From Sphingobacterium sp. CZ-UAM (GTDB lineage: Bacteria > Bacteroidota > Bacteroidia > Sphingobacteriales > Sphingobacteriaceae), in assembly GCF_002000245.1 (NCBI RefSeq), contig NZ_MTCM01000001.1, positions 1,364,001 through 1,428,000 on the forward strand: DNA of 64,000 nucleotides. Direction: 5' to 3'. The notes beneath the pieces are model-generated. The model saw nothing but the letters and a program-made list of their open reading frames with translations. It did not search any database and was not told where the DNA came from. The translations under genes and the position numbers were made by a program. This document shows positions 35,001 to 43,898 of the stretch, piece after piece (the stretch's first letter is position 1; each line of letters opens with the position of its first letter).

Positions 35001-37956
35001 CAACCAAAAATAATGCATTCAGCTGCAGTTGCCCTACAACATCCTGCTCAGTCAGCACAAATTGATAGGCAATACGACCCTCTTTCCAACTTAATACCTT
35101 TGTCTCTAATTTCTGCGAAGCCCGCTCGCGAAACAGCAGTAGTTTCTTGGCATTTTTAACATCCGTCTGCATATGGATGGTAACCTGATCGCCAATTTTA
35201 TATTTGACTTTATCCAACCGATAGGAGAAAAACTGCTGGTCGCTTAGTTTCTTATCTTTCGACCGATATAGGCTGGTGTAGCCAATAGCACGTACGGTAT
35301 CCCCCTCCTGTATACTGATGGCTTCGATCTGATACCGCCCCCAATCAAATTGTAATGAATCCAGTACGATCTTGCTCGTATCTGCATTATCAAAATCATA
35401 GCTGGCAATCTTTGTTTTTTTCTCTTCTTTGTCGAGCGAGGCTGGATCGAAATAAAGCGGAAAATACTTGTTATAGAGATCTTTTGAAAGCAAATGGTAC
35501 TCAGCCCTTGCGAAACTCCCCCGATATTCATCTGTCAGCGCTAGGCTTGCCTGCTCCAACTTATAGATGTTGACCTTTCCGCTGAATTTTAGTGGAAAGC
35601 CATTTTGATTCTGCTTTAAGATGGTAATATTCCGCCATTTTTTTTCTTCCATCAAATTCGGCACCTGAATCTGAAGCTGCCATGGACGGGATGAATAGGT
35701 ATAATCTCCAGATGCCATCTGCATCTCCCCGGTCTGATTGATCACCTCAGCCCTGTATACCAATACATAATCTTTCAGCCCGTGAAACTGACGATCCATC
35801 AATGGCACGCGTATCGTAAAGTTCCCCTTCTCGTCTACGGTAGTGGTAGAATCACTATAAACGATATCCTTTCCTTCCCTGGCATTATAGAACGAAACTT
35901 TATACTTCACTGCTGCGCCGACTAGCGAAACACCTGATAGGCTCTCCGCCTTGCCAACGAACACCGCTGTATCTTTCGAAGTATAGGTGAACTTATTTGG
36001 CTCAAAAGTTACTTCAAATGTTGGACGTTTATATTCCTCAACCTGAAAATATTGCTGATCAAGCTGTTTAGAATCGCGAAAAACCAATAGATTATAATTT
36101 CCGTTCAATGCCTTTGAAGGCAATTGGAAACTCGCATGGACAGATCCAAAAAGATTGGTTGTCAAACTGATCGAGTCAATCTTCTGACGATTGGCATCCT
36201 GAAGATAGATTTTCACATTTTGCTTTTCCAGGACTTTGCCTTGTTGTACATGATCATCGTAAAGAATAGTCTTAAAATAGACTTTTTGCCCAGGACGGTA
36301 GATGGCTCTATCCATCAAGCTGAGCGCACGCATATTTGTTCTTTTATTGCTCTCCACTACAGACCTCATCCGATCTTCATAATAAACATTATTTTGTTGC
36401 TGATCCAAAGGAATCATCGTTTTTTCCCCATGAAGCAACAGCATGTGATTATGTAAGTAGGCCGCATTTTTGGGAGAATAGGTGGATTTGTAATTGAACT
36501 CGCCCGCGGCATTGGTCTTTAATTGCGTGATCAGTTTAGGCAGGGCTTTATTTCTCAATTGATAAAGTTCCACCATTTCATTTGCATAGGGAGCGCCCGT
36601 TTTCCGGTTCAATAGCAAACCCGTATATACAAATTCATTTTGAGGTTTTATATTTATATTTCCAGACAAAAATGCGTCAGAAACAATCAGCTGAGAAACA
36701 GCCACATCGCGATCCTGACCATTATCTTGAAATGATTTATTATTACCGATCAAAATCGTGTAGGTACCAGCTTTAAGGGGATTAATTTTATAAATTGTAT
36801 TGTGCGTCGTATAATCTTTAAAGGCTTTCAATGCCACCTGTTCCTCATAGACTACTGCCGCATTTACTGTAGTCTGGTAACTTGCAGAATCGTATTTTAC
36901 CGTAAAATCTTTTGCGTCCTTAACTGTAGGACTTGTATTATAAACCCTGATATATAAAGTATCCACGTTCGTGTGGTTAATCTGGAAAGGGACATATTCA
37001 TCCGTCGGCGTCATTCTCTTATGATTTAGTTGGATGAAAGCCTTTTTTATTTCCTTCGTCAAATTATCTACATTAGAAATCCAGGCTGATTTTGGATAAT
37101 CTTTTAACGCTTGTTCAAGATATGTAATTGCCTTTGTCTTTTTCCCGATGTCGTTGAAACTTGCCGCCAACCGATAAAGTAAAAATGCGTTGTAGTCACT
37201 TTTATAGGTTTTTATATGCTCCAGGTAGTCGCCTTCCCGCTCTTCGATATTATTCCATTTCCAATCATAAGACATGATATAGCTGCTTGCATCTGGATAA
37301 TCATTCTTGGTGCTGATTGCCAACAATTGCTTTTTAAGTTTATCCTTATCAGCCGCATTAGTAGCTTTTAATGTATTCAAAAAATCCAGATATTGATAAC
37401 CTAAAAAATGGTAAAGAGTGGGATTCAAGCTCATATTTCGTGTTTCGACAAACAGCCCCTTCCAGCGCGCTACAGGTTCCGCACTTAAACTGTTTACATC
37501 CGAAATCGAGAGACGAAAAATAGAATCGATCATACCGACTTTACCTTTTGCATCTTTTGCTACAAATTTGTTTTGGCTCTTACTTGCATATCGGTTGATA
37601 TTCGAAAATAAATAAAGGGCATAAAAGTTTTGGAGAACCGATTTATCCAGCTTTTCAGCAATCCGGATATTGTCTTCAAAATGTTTCTGGATACGCAAAA
37701 AAGCGGAGTCTTCAGATTGGTTTACTTCCAACGCTTTCCCTTCCGCCAAAAATGCACGTACCCATTCGGCTTGATTGCCAGAGCGTCGAGCTTCGGCTTT
37801 AATATCTGCCAATATGGGCAATGTCTGTGTGAAGTTTTTAATTGCAATAAGTCTTTCGACCTCATTCCACTTTGCCTCCACCTTGCCTGGCTTAAGCTCC
37901 TGCGAAAACCCCCAGATCGGGAGACATGTCAACAATAACCAGATGTATCTTTTCAT
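32068..37956 (-). CDS. Alpha-2-macroglobulin family protein with intact thioester motif
   Basis: A very large secreted protein. The start at 37956 (MKRYIWLLLTCLPIWGFSQ signal peptide) is preferred over one 25 codons upstream; the length is then 1962. Residues ~20-360 look like helical TPR-type repeats, followed by MG1-MG-type sandwich domains (~370-900), a low-complexity bait-like region (~1050-1200), the A2M signature NLQETAFFYPNLYTDEAGNISFEF, and a thioester domain with C1454-N-E-Q1457 in YPYECNEQLS. Family members trap proteases in or outside the periplasm. There is no clear lipobox and no neighbouring PBP1C gene, its usual partner in proteobacteria. A terminator follows at 32005-32040. 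Confidence 0.9.
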   Translation of the reverse strand: MKRYIWLLLTCLPIWGFSQELKPGKVEAKWNEVERLIAIKNFTQTLPILADIKAEARRSGNQAEWVRAFLAEGKALEVNQSEDSAFLRIQKHFEDNIRIAEKLDKSVLQNFYALYLFSNINRYASKSQNKFVAKDAKGKVGMIDSIFRLSISDVNSLSAEPVARWKGLFVETRNMSLNPTLYHFLGYQYLDFLNTLKATNAADKDKLKKQLLAISTKNDYPDASSYIMSYDWKWNNIEEREGDYLEHIKTYKSDYNAFLLYRLAASFNDIGKKTKAITYLEQALKDYPKSAWISNVDNLTKEIKKAFIQLNHKRMTPTDEYVPFQINHTNVDTLYIRVYNTSPTVKDAKDFTVKYDSASYQTTVNAAVVYEEQVALKAFKDYTTHNTIYKINPLKAGTYTILIGNNKSFQDNGQDRDVAVSQLIVSDAFLSGNINIKPQNEFVYTGLLLNRKTGAPYANEMVELYQLRNKALPKLITQLKTNAAGEFNYKSTYSPKNAAYLHNHMLLLHGEKTMIPLDQQQNNVYYEDRMRSVVESNKRTNMRALSLMDRAIYRPGQKVYFKTILYDDHVQQGKVLEKQNVKIYLQDANRQKIDSISLTTNLFGSVHASFQLPSKALNGNYNLLVFRDSKQLDQQYFQVEEYKRPTFEVTFEPNKFTYTSKDTAVFVGKAESLSGVSLVGAAVKYKVSFYNAREGKDIVYSDSTTTVDEKGNFTIRVPLMDRQFHGLKDYVLVYRAEVINQTGEMQMASGDYTYSSRPWQLQIQVPNLMEEKKWRNITILKQNQNGFPLKFSGKVNIYKLEQASLALTDEYRGSFARAEYHLLSKDLYNKYFPLYFDPASLDKEEKKTKIASYDFDNADTSKIVLDSLQFDWGRYQIEAISIQEGDTVRAIGYTSLYRSKDKKLSDQQFFSYRLDKVKYKIGDQVTIHMQTDVKNAKKLLLFRERASQKLETKVLSWKEGRIAYQFVLTEQDVVGQLQLNALFLVDNKMTLSHIAVPISQQNKELTIQTKTFRDKITPGQKEKWSFTVKQEDKPIATEVLATMYDASLDAFASHALGSFQFRYPYYPRSNNYYIINAFQQQTYSGNIFTSNFYGAYADNRRDEIYNYDLLSARRGFIGNSLEQDATYEELIDEQAYRAAATLYFGSGEPRLRNGGSRVVLRGMSVAAKQSAPLPTSAIMYEPLAAEDAVNAEYMVVNEEVAQSEMSGSATANGGMDLPAYKQLQHIKARTNLQETAFFYPNLYTDEAGNISFEFDSPEALTKWKLLLFAHDQHLASASGTYFTQTQKQLMLRPNIPRYFRTNDQLTIKAQIQNLSKEPILGNAKIELIDPRNNQVVSTAFQIDSALKNFSVEASNNSMVAWSLKIPAEYPTIQIRIVAAGGEFSDGEIVEIPVLPNKILIGDTEKIVLKAGESKNFTVKGSAKDNLMGRIQVQSNPILEILSALDYLKNYPYECNEQLSSKWFGLKMAQYIQLHYPAVTDYFKKLNVDTRKGRLEENSSLNEFKMEEMPWLRDVQGDAERLKKIAAFFGTDIQAEINTVEQKIRNNQSADGSFPWFDGGEPNTEISIRMLEIIGKVLYLDKSLVNSDIRAMASKLTQYLDRDPAIFSPKSSTDMGIDYLFARRYWTEFNPIPKDSLQLLQSKLLNSSLSSAGRSAGLAAKTWIVSQIFGQGKQSMEIKNRLDQEAVIDLQKGMYWKSNENQYNKISLQSYLVEAYKINNPAKLNQVTQWIYYNKQINHWYSTWMTVDAIYALLLANNPKDFVTENTVAISINNKKTELSNTVLGEVSKQFDKVDLQTDLDIQVQNHNERTVYGAVVHQYFADLDQIKSSTNALSVQKVYLVERKGQWVESKEAKLGERIKVRITVVNDEPMQYIHLKDSRPAGVEPLYSPSGYQWRKNYYFSSKDASTNYFMDRLPKGRSMYEYEVKANNLGIFNSGITTIESMYDPGVNARSTNTVLTIVP

Positions 37957-38293
37957 ATAATATGACGCTAAATATCTACTAAATATGAGCATTTTTTTTC
38001 TGAAAGGATGCAGTAAATAAATGGATTCCATAATCGTTAAAAAAAATAAATAATACCGAATTCAATGTCGACCTCTCCCCAATCCACATGATTACGAAGA
38101 ATCGAGAACAATCATCATTCCATCCACTGCAGATATCCGCTTATTGGTACGGCACAATTTGATTGCTAGTTATCACAAAATGGTTAGTAGATATTTTTTT
38201 ATATATTTAATAAATAATTCATATCCAGTTAATATCAGTTTCGTTCCTTTATAATAGGATAGTTAATGCAGTCAACAGGTTAATGTATCAATT

Positions 38294-38392
38294 ATGAAAA
38301 CGATCAACTATTTTTTCCAACGGATTATATTTAGAATCTTTTTAGGTCGGTTCAGTTCGTTCTATTCACCATTAAGATTTCACAAAAATTAA
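38294..38392 (+). CDS. Candidate 32-residue leader peptide upstream of the beta-glucosidase
   Basis: An ATG at 38294 opens a 32-codon frame for a basic, aromatic-rich peptide (MKTINYFFQR...SPLRFHKN, seven Phe and two Tyr). It ends 46 bases before the GH1 start, with a perfect hairpin between. The order short ORF-hairpin-enzyme gene resembles attenuation-type control, but no poly-T follows the hairpin. Elsewhere, the 38032-38438 gap is AT-rich with no other gene seen. Confidence 0.3.
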   Translation: MKTINYFFQRIIFRIFLGRFSSFYSPLRFHKN

Positions 38393-38403
38393 TTCATATT
38401 CAG

Positions 38404-38422
38404 GTCGGATGACACATCCGAC
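38404..38422 (+). promoter_or_regulatory. Hairpin directly upstream of the beta-glucosidase start
   Basis: GTCGGATG (38404-38411), loop ACA, CATCCGAC (38415-38422): a perfect 8-bp stem 16 bases before the ATG. It could mask or stabilise the translation-initiation region or serve as an operator. Confidence 0.5.
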
Positions 38423-38438
38423 AGCTATATTTCAATAA

Positions 38439-39773
38439 ATGCATTTAACCAAAGATGCCTTTGGCAAAGATTTTATTTGGGGAGTATCTACCGCCGCTTA
38501 TCAAATCGAGGGAGCACATGATCAACATGGCAAAGGCCCTTCTATATGGGATATCTTTGTAAAGAAAAGAAACCGTATATTTCAGAATCAACATGGCGAT
38601 CATGCCTGTGATTTCTATAACCGCTACAGACAAGACCTTGCATTAATGCAAGGTATGCACATTCCTAACTATCGTTTTTCCCTAGCTTGGAGTCGTATCT
38701 TGCCGAATGGTATTGGACAGACCAATCATTCAGGTATGGACTTTTACGATCGTCTGATCGACCTCTCACTGGAATTGAGGATTAAACCTTGGGTTACCCT
38801 ATATCACTGGGATCTCCCCCACGCGCTGGAAAAAAGGGGGGGCTGGGTCAACCGTGATGTCAAGGATTGGTTTGGTGAATTTGTATCCACCTGTGTTGCC
38901 CGTTATGGAGATCGGGTAAAAAACTGGATGGTGCTCAACGAGCCGACTGTATTTACGGCCGCAGGATACTTCTTTGGTGTACATGCCCCGGAAAGAAAAG
39001 GTTTGGGCAATTTTCTTGCAGCGGTTCACCATGCTGCACTAGCACAAGCCCATGGCGCTAGGATCATAAAATCTTTACAACCGGACAGCCAGGTGGGTAC
39101 CACTTTTTCCTGCTCCCATGTAGAACCATTCACAGCAAGAGAAAAAGATGTGATTGCGGCAAAAAAAGCCGATGTATTACTCAATAGGTTGTTCATCGAG
39201 CCACTATTGGGTATGGGCTACCCAACACAGGAAATCAAAATTCTCAATCGAATTGAAAAATACATCAAACCAGGTGATGAGAACGATTTAAAGTTTGATA
39301 TGGATTTTATTGGTATTCAAAATTATACCCGGGAGATAATCCGTTACGCAATGTTTGTCCCCTATCTTCAGGCAAAAATCGTGACGGCGAAGGAACGTAA
39401 AGTTGAAATGACCGAAATGAACTGGGAAGTATACCCCAGCTCCATTTATCAAATGCTGAACAAATTCAGTAGCTACCCCAATATACCGCCACTCATTGTC
39501 ACCGAAAATGGTGCTGCCTTTAAGGATCACATTGAGCACGGACAGGTACATGATCCTAAAAGATTGAACTATCTGCAGGAAGCCATACAACATGTCTATC
39601 AGGCAAAAGAAGAAGGTGTAAATGTGAAAGGCTACTTTGTCTGGACTTTTTTAGACAATTTTGAATGGGCGGAAGGATATCGACCACGATTTGGGTTGGT
39701 GTATGTAGATTTTCAAAACCAGCAACGTATCATAAAATCCTCAGGCCACTGGTATGCAAATTTCTTAAAATAA
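38439..39773 (+). CDS. Glycoside hydrolase family 1 beta-glucosidase
   Basis: 444 residues, the usual length of a (beta/alpha)8 GH1 enzyme. The N-terminal signature FIWGVSTAAYQIEGAHDQHGKGPSIWD is clear; the acid/base is E168 in LNEPTVF and the nucleophile E356 in VTENGAA; EWAEGYRPRFGLVYVDF forms the aglycone and C-terminal region. It hydrolyses beta-glucosides or related disaccharides in the cytosol (no signal peptide). Phospho-glucosidase use is less likely because no PTS gene is near. It faces a membrane protein gene four bases away. Confidence 0.95.
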   Translation: MHLTKDAFGKDFIWGVSTAAYQIEGAHDQHGKGPSIWDIFVKKRNRIFQNQHGDHACDFYNRYRQDLALMQGMHIPNYRFSLAWSRILPNGIGQTNHSGMDFYDRLIDLSLELRIKPWVTLYHWDLPHALEKRGGWVNRDVKDWFGEFVSTCVARYGDRVKNWMVLNEPTVFTAAGYFFGVHAPERKGLGNFLAAVHHAALAQAHGARIIKSLQPDSQVGTTFSCSHVEPFTAREKDVIAAKKADVLLNRLFIEPLLGMGYPTQEIKILNRIEKYIKPGDENDLKFDMDFIGIQNYTREIIRYAMFVPYLQAKIVTAKERKVEMTEMNWEVYPSSIYQMLNKFSSYPNIPPLIVTENGAAFKDHIEHGQVHDPKRLNYLQEAIQHVYQAKEEGVNVKGYFVWTFLDNFEWAEGYRPRFGLVYVDFQNQQRIIKSSGHWYANFLK

Positions 39774-39776
39774 ATC

Positions 39777-40598
39777 TTACTTCTTTTCCGACCGATGTTT
39801 CCATCTATTGACCAGTTTCAACAGCAGTGGAATCAATAGCAAGGGTATTAATAAACTGGCCATACTGACGACTGTATTTCGTCCGTTATCACCCAAAAAG
39901 TAGGCCGAAAGCGAACCTAACACAACTGGAACACCAATGGCCATAATTTTCCCCCATGCTAATTCGGACTCAGCCTGATGAATATCACGAGTAGGAATAA
40001 CCTCGACCAGGTTAAACTCCTCGGCTTTGAAGTAGGCTAAAATTTGTGTTATTTCAGATGCTGTTAATTCCCGTGGTCGCAAACTCTCCCCTTTTACAAC
40101 AATAAGCAACCCATGCTTGTCTTGCTGAATACTATCAATATCCTTTGTTTTAAAGTGCTTTAAATACCCCATTGGATTAAGAGCGTAGCCTTTATAATCA
40201 TCTCCGGGACAGAGACAAGAAAACTTATCCGCATTCATTGAAAAAATAATATCCGTATGATCATCCTGAATAGCGGCTATTAAAGCTATCACAACATGAA
40301 TACAACTTAATGCCAGAAATTGAAGGATAAATATCCAAAAAGAAAGCCGTAATAACCAGGATACGAGCAGTGCCAAAAGAACCAAAGCAATGGAAAACCA
40401 TTTTAGATACAAGATGAGGTCTATTTTTCGATTCAGAAAATAGCTAATAATCACACAGACCACAGAAACTATACCTAATTTCAAATCCCAAAAGATGGAA
40501 AGAAAGCCTAATAAAAAAATAAGGCCAAACAAAACCAAAGTGGCATAATCCCCCTTTTTACCTAATTTTTTTCGTTCGATTTTAATACTATTTCTCAA
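39777..40598 (-). CDS. Membrane protein with cytosolic PH-like domain
   Basis: 273 residues. About four transmembrane segments near the N-terminus (YATLVLFGLIFLLGFLSIFW, IVSVVCVIISYFL, WFSIALVLLALLVSWLL, FILQFLALSCIHVVIALIAAI), a soluble beta-rich middle (TDIIFSMNADKFSCLCPGDDYKGY..., IDSIQQDKHGLLIVVKG) and two C-terminal segments. The layout resembles bacterial PH-like membrane proteins. Function unknown. It is divergent from two smaller genes of similar plan (40723-41241, 41311-41835), suggesting a related set. Confidence 0.75.
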   Translation of the reverse strand: MRNSIKIERKKLGKKGDYATLVLFGLIFLLGFLSIFWDLKLGIVSVVCVIISYFLNRKIDLILYLKWFSIALVLLALLVSWLLRLSFWIFILQFLALSCIHVVIALIAAIQDDHTDIIFSMNADKFSCLCPGDDYKGYALNPMGYLKHFKTKDIDSIQQDKHGLLIVVKGESLRPRELTASEITQILAYFKAEEFNLVEVIPTRDIHQAESELAWGKIMAIGVPVVLGSLSAYFLGDNGRNTVVSMASLLIPLLLIPLLLKLVNRWKHRSEKK

Positions 40599-40722
40599 GT
40601 CTCAGCGCTTTAAAATAAGGATTACTTTCTTAATCACTTGTATATCATTAATTGAATAAAGATATTTATATTTATCCAATTAATGAATATTAGATAGAAG
40701 ATGAGTAATTAACATTTGACTT

Positions 40723-41241
40723 ATGAAGACTTTTCAGTTTAAATCACACAATGTTAAAAAAGGCTTAATCTTTGGATTCAGCTATTTGATTATTGTTTTT
40801 ATTATTTTCAGCCTTATCTACGGTGGCATCAATGGGATGGCCGATGCTGTCAATAACTTTGGATCAGCTAAAGTGCTGGGTTTCTTGGTCGCAATACTTG
40901 TCATTGGTCCATTTGTTGTGATACTGCAGCTAATTAACCCCAAAATAGAAGTACATATCGGTTCCCAGCATATGCTGATCAAACAAAAGAAGAAACCGGA
41001 TCAGGAAATCCCTCTAGAGGACATCTATAGCATGAAGATAAACCATTCATTGGTTAATCAGCTGCAGATCTTCGATCAGCAAGGACAGTTAATCATAACG
41101 ATCCACCCCCAACAGGATATGCAAATCATTTATGGAATTGCTGCTGAAATCGCTCAGCACATATCCTTCACCCAAGAGAAAGGTAGCAGGAAGATCTTTG
41201 GTAATCCTATTGAGACTATGTCCTACACAAGGAAGCTTTAA
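40723..41241 (+). CDS. Small membrane protein with PH-like domain, 172 residues
   Basis: Two transmembrane segments (GLIFGFSYLIIVFIIFSLIY and GFLVAILVIGPFVVILQLI) precede a soluble domain of alternating strands (IEVHIGSQHMLIKQKKKPDQEIPLEDIYSMKIN, LQIFDQQGQLIITIHP) ending in a helix, as in short bacterial PH-domain proteins. It is followed 69 bases later by a gene of the same plan. No known partner or function. Confidence 0.7.
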   Translation: MKTFQFKSHNVKKGLIFGFSYLIIVFIIFSLIYGGINGMADAVNNFGSAKVLGFLVAILVIGPFVVILQLINPKIEVHIGSQHMLIKQKKKPDQEIPLEDIYSMKINHSLVNQLQIFDQQGQLIITIHPQQDMQIIYGIAAEIAQHISFTQEKGSRKIFGNPIETMSYTRKL

Positions 41242-41310
41242 AACTGAAGCAGTAACATCCCTTAAGTAATTCAAATAACGCCAAGGTCTTTAATAGCATA
41301 AAAATATTAT

Positions 41311-41835
41311 ATGAAGGTATACTATCCCAATAACCAATGGACATTTTATATGATTTCCCCGCTCATCATCTGGGTAGGGCTTTGCTATTTCATATTTGTG
41401 GAAAGGGATTTTTCCCTGGTTTTTATAGGCTTTGCTTTATTTTCTTTTCTCTATTTTTGCTATTGCCTATACGAAAGATTTGGAACCAAGTTAACGATCT
41501 ATGCAGATCGGCTCGAACTCCGCCAAAACTTTCAACAGCCCCAATCATTTCACTATATAGATCATGAGTTTGTCGTAGGCCCAACCTATGACACCTTTAC
41601 CCATCGGACATTTTCAACAAAATATACGGGTCGGTCACGTTATTTTTTTATCTATCCTTTGGACGAAGACGGCAATCGTGTGAAAACGCTTTCTACAGCG
41701 CTCGAACTAAGTATTACTAAGGGGCGATACCGAAAAATCCAAAAAGATTTGTCAGAAAGCTTGAAAAAGCTGGATCTTCTAGCACATTTGCGTTACAATA
41801 ACAACAACGATACTATTATTGTTAGAAATAGGTAA
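41311..41835 (+). CDS. Small membrane protein with PH-like domain, 174 residues
   Basis: Two N-terminal membrane segments (FYMISPLIIWVGLCYFIF, FSLVFIGFALFSFLYFCYCLY) and a soluble part with strands LTIYADRLELRQNF, RSRYFFIYPLDEDGNRV and a terminal helix (YRKIQKDLSESLKKLDLLAHL). Its plan matches the gene upstream, so the two may have arisen by duplication and divergence. It faces the secreted carboxypeptidase-like protein gene. Function unknown. Confidence 0.7.
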   Translation: MKVYYPNNQWTFYMISPLIIWVGLCYFIFVERDFSLVFIGFALFSFLYFCYCLYERFGTKLTIYADRLELRQNFQQPQSFHYIDHEFVVGPTYDTFTHRTFSTKYTGRSRYFFIYPLDEDGNRVKTLSTALELSITKGRYRKIQKDLSESLKKLDLLAHLRYNNNNDTIIVRNR

Positions 41836-41867
41836 TCCTGTTTTTAGCAAGAACACAGCATCCCAAC

Positions 41868-42968
41868 TTACTTTAGTTCCAACAGTTCTTTGCCAAATTT
41901 TTTCTCAATAAAGGGATTCATCGGTGGGATGCCGAATTTAGTATTGTCTAACCAAAATTTGTTTGTATAACGGCTTTTCAATTCGAGCCAAAGACCTGAA
42001 CTAATCTCTTTCTTTATATTCTTGAATTCTTCTTTTGTGATAAATCGACGTTCCTGTGTATAAAACTCGCTCAAAAAATCAAAAGGGATAAATTCCGATT
42101 TACGACCTCTCTTAATAGCACCGACATTCATGACCACCCTGCTGACCAACTTGGCTTGTTCAGGTTGATCAAGATTTGTAGGCGAATAATTTTCCATGGT
42201 TACGCCGGTATATTGCTGTCCTTTGACCTTGAAGAAGCTTACTTCTTTTTGGCTATTGGGTGGGATAATATCAAAATATACCTGTACATCACCACGGGCC
42301 GTTTCTTGGATATATCCTGTATTCAGATTACCCGTCCGGATGATCTTCCGCCCTTTATCCTGAACCAGAACAAATTTTGAAGGAAGATCATTCGCAACAG
42401 ATTGTGTCTTCATACGCATCACATGCGGTTTCCATTGCCAAAAATTACCCATCACGTCTCTAAAATTCTGCGTAGTGATGGAGTCCTCGAAAATCCGATA
42501 ATCCAAAATCCGATGATAGACCTTTCCATTTTTGTTTTTCAACGGAATATAATATTCAATTATTCCGTCGTAGAAATAACGTGTGCGCTTATTGAAAAAA
42601 GTGGTATTTCTAAAATATCCCTTCAAAATCAGATAGTCATACTGACTCTTATCTCCGATTGCTACCTCATCTATTTTGATACTACGTGGAATCAATTTGA
42701 TCAGCTTCTGCTTGCGCAGCTCCGAAGTCGATTCCTGATAGTTATTATAAGAAATATGCTGTAATATGATTTTTGCGTTTGCATCCTGTCCAAGCGAATC
42801 TATATCGAACTCCCCTTTCGCATTTGCTACACCTAATAATGTCCCGTCTTCGGCGTAAATATTCACTAAAGGCACAGGTTCGCCACTTAAACTATCAACG
42901 ATACGGATTTGAGCGAATAGAGCGTTGCCACTAAAAAAAATACATAGGAAAAATAATATTTTTGCCAT
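41868..42968 (-). CDS. Secreted protein with carboxypeptidase-like regulatory domain
   Basis: 366 residues with signal peptide MAKILFFLCIFFSGNALFAQ, then a CarboxypepD_reg-like beta-sandwich (~21-90: IRIVDSLSGEPVPLVNIYAEDGTLLGVANAKGEFDI) and a C-terminal beta-rich domain of unknown fold (~100-366). Such proteins are common in Bacteroidota, exported and often in the outer envelope. No catalytic residues can be assigned. It stands alone; the 215 bases upstream show no clear motif. Confidence 0.8.
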   Translation of the reverse strand: MAKILFFLCIFFSGNALFAQIRIVDSLSGEPVPLVNIYAEDGTLLGVANAKGEFDIDSLGQDANAKIILQHISYNNYQESTSELRKQKLIKLIPRSIKIDEVAIGDKSQYDYLILKGYFRNTTFFNKRTRYFYDGIIEYYIPLKNKNGKVYHRILDYRIFEDSITTQNFRDVMGNFWQWKPHVMRMKTQSVANDLPSKFVLVQDKGRKIIRTGNLNTGYIQETARGDVQVYFDIIPPNSQKEVSFFKVKGQQYTGVTMENYSPTNLDQPEQAKLVSRVVMNVGAIKRGRKSEFIPFDFLSEFYTQERRFITKEEFKNIKKEISSGLWLELKSRYTNKFWLDNTKFGIPPMNPFIEKKFGKELLELK

Positions 42969-43183
42969 AAATCAAATTATTGACCTAAAATATAAAATAG
43001 TCATTAAAATACTGTCAAAAATCGTTAAAGAACAGCCGCAGCATGAACCCACCACGAGGAATATAGTTTAGCAGCCCCCCCTTCTACAAGAGCTTTTTTG
43101 CCCTATAACCTTATGCTCTATAAACTTCTTTTTATATTTAGCCATTAATCCATACCACCATTTATTTTAAAGCCATAATCCCA

Positions 43184-43561
43184 ATGATAAAATTAAAGAG
43201 AGCCCACTACCTTGTTTTGATGTGCGCAACAATAGCCTTAGGATTATTATCACGGAAAATTACAGGCATCCCTTTATCTTGGGGCGATGGTTTATATGCT
43301 GTGATGATCTATTGGTTATGTCGGTTTATTTTTTTTCAGCGATCCCTCAGCTTTTGCTTGGTAAGTTCACTGGCATTTTGCTTTACAATTGAGTTTTTAC
43401 AGTTGGTACAACATCCACTATTGATCAGTGTCAGAAACCATCCGCTATTACGGCTGTTATTAGGCCAAGGCTTTCTCTGGTCTGACTTGATCGCCTACAT
43501 CGCTGGATCTGCTATCGCTTTTCTCTTGGATCGATCTTTTCACCGATCCAAGAAAAAATAG
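43184..43561 (+). CDS. DUF2809 membrane protein
   Basis: 125 residues, almost all membrane: four hydrophobic segments, with the DUF2809 signature at FCFTIEFLQLVQHPLLISVRNHPLLRLLLGQGFLWSDLIAYIAGSAIAFLLD. The FLWSDLIAY block is related to VanZ-like proteins. Function unknown. The 3' end contains a 9-bp perfect hairpin (43525-43533 with 43544-43552) followed by A residues, perhaps a transcription signal for the opposite strand. Confidence 0.88.
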   Translation: MIKLKRAHYLVLMCATIALGLLSRKITGIPLSWGDGLYAVMIYWLCRFIFFQRSLSFCLVSSLAFCFTIEFLQLVQHPLLISVRNHPLLRLLLGQGFLWSDLIAYIAGSAIAFLLDRSFHRSKKK

Positions 43562-43724
43562 AAAAGAATAAGGTTAAAAGCATAACCCATACAAAACGCT
43601 GATAATATACTGACAATAAAAAAGATTCTTTTCATAATTTAATCGGTTGTTGTCCGTAACGAATGTAGTGATTAAGCCTTAAATAAATCGCTTATCGGCG
43701 TTTTATTTTACTGGTATAGTTTTC

Positions 43725-43898
43725 TCAAATCGCACTCAGATAATCATTTAAGGACAACTCTGTATCGATCTCTAATTTCTTCCGCAGCCTATAACGGTGG
43801 ATTTCAACTCCTCTGACAGTAATATTCTGCAATTGGGCAATTTGTTTGGACGTAAAATGAAGTTTCAGATAGGTGCATATTTTAACTAAAGTCGCTTG
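43725..43898 (-). pseudogene. Remnant of a LuxR-type HTH regulator (C-terminal end only)
   Basis: The minus strand encodes about 57 residues ending in a stop at 43725 that match the C-terminal LuxR-type HTH of Bacteroidota sensor/regulator proteins: ICTYLKLHFTSKQIAQLQNIT, VRGVEIHRYRLRKKL, then ELSLNDYLSAI. Immediately upstream in frame is a TGA (43899-43901), and no sensor domain remains. The parent was probably a two-component-type regulator whose 5' part was deleted. Within 120 bases upstream is a CGTATTTATAC motif (44016). Confidence 0.7.
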
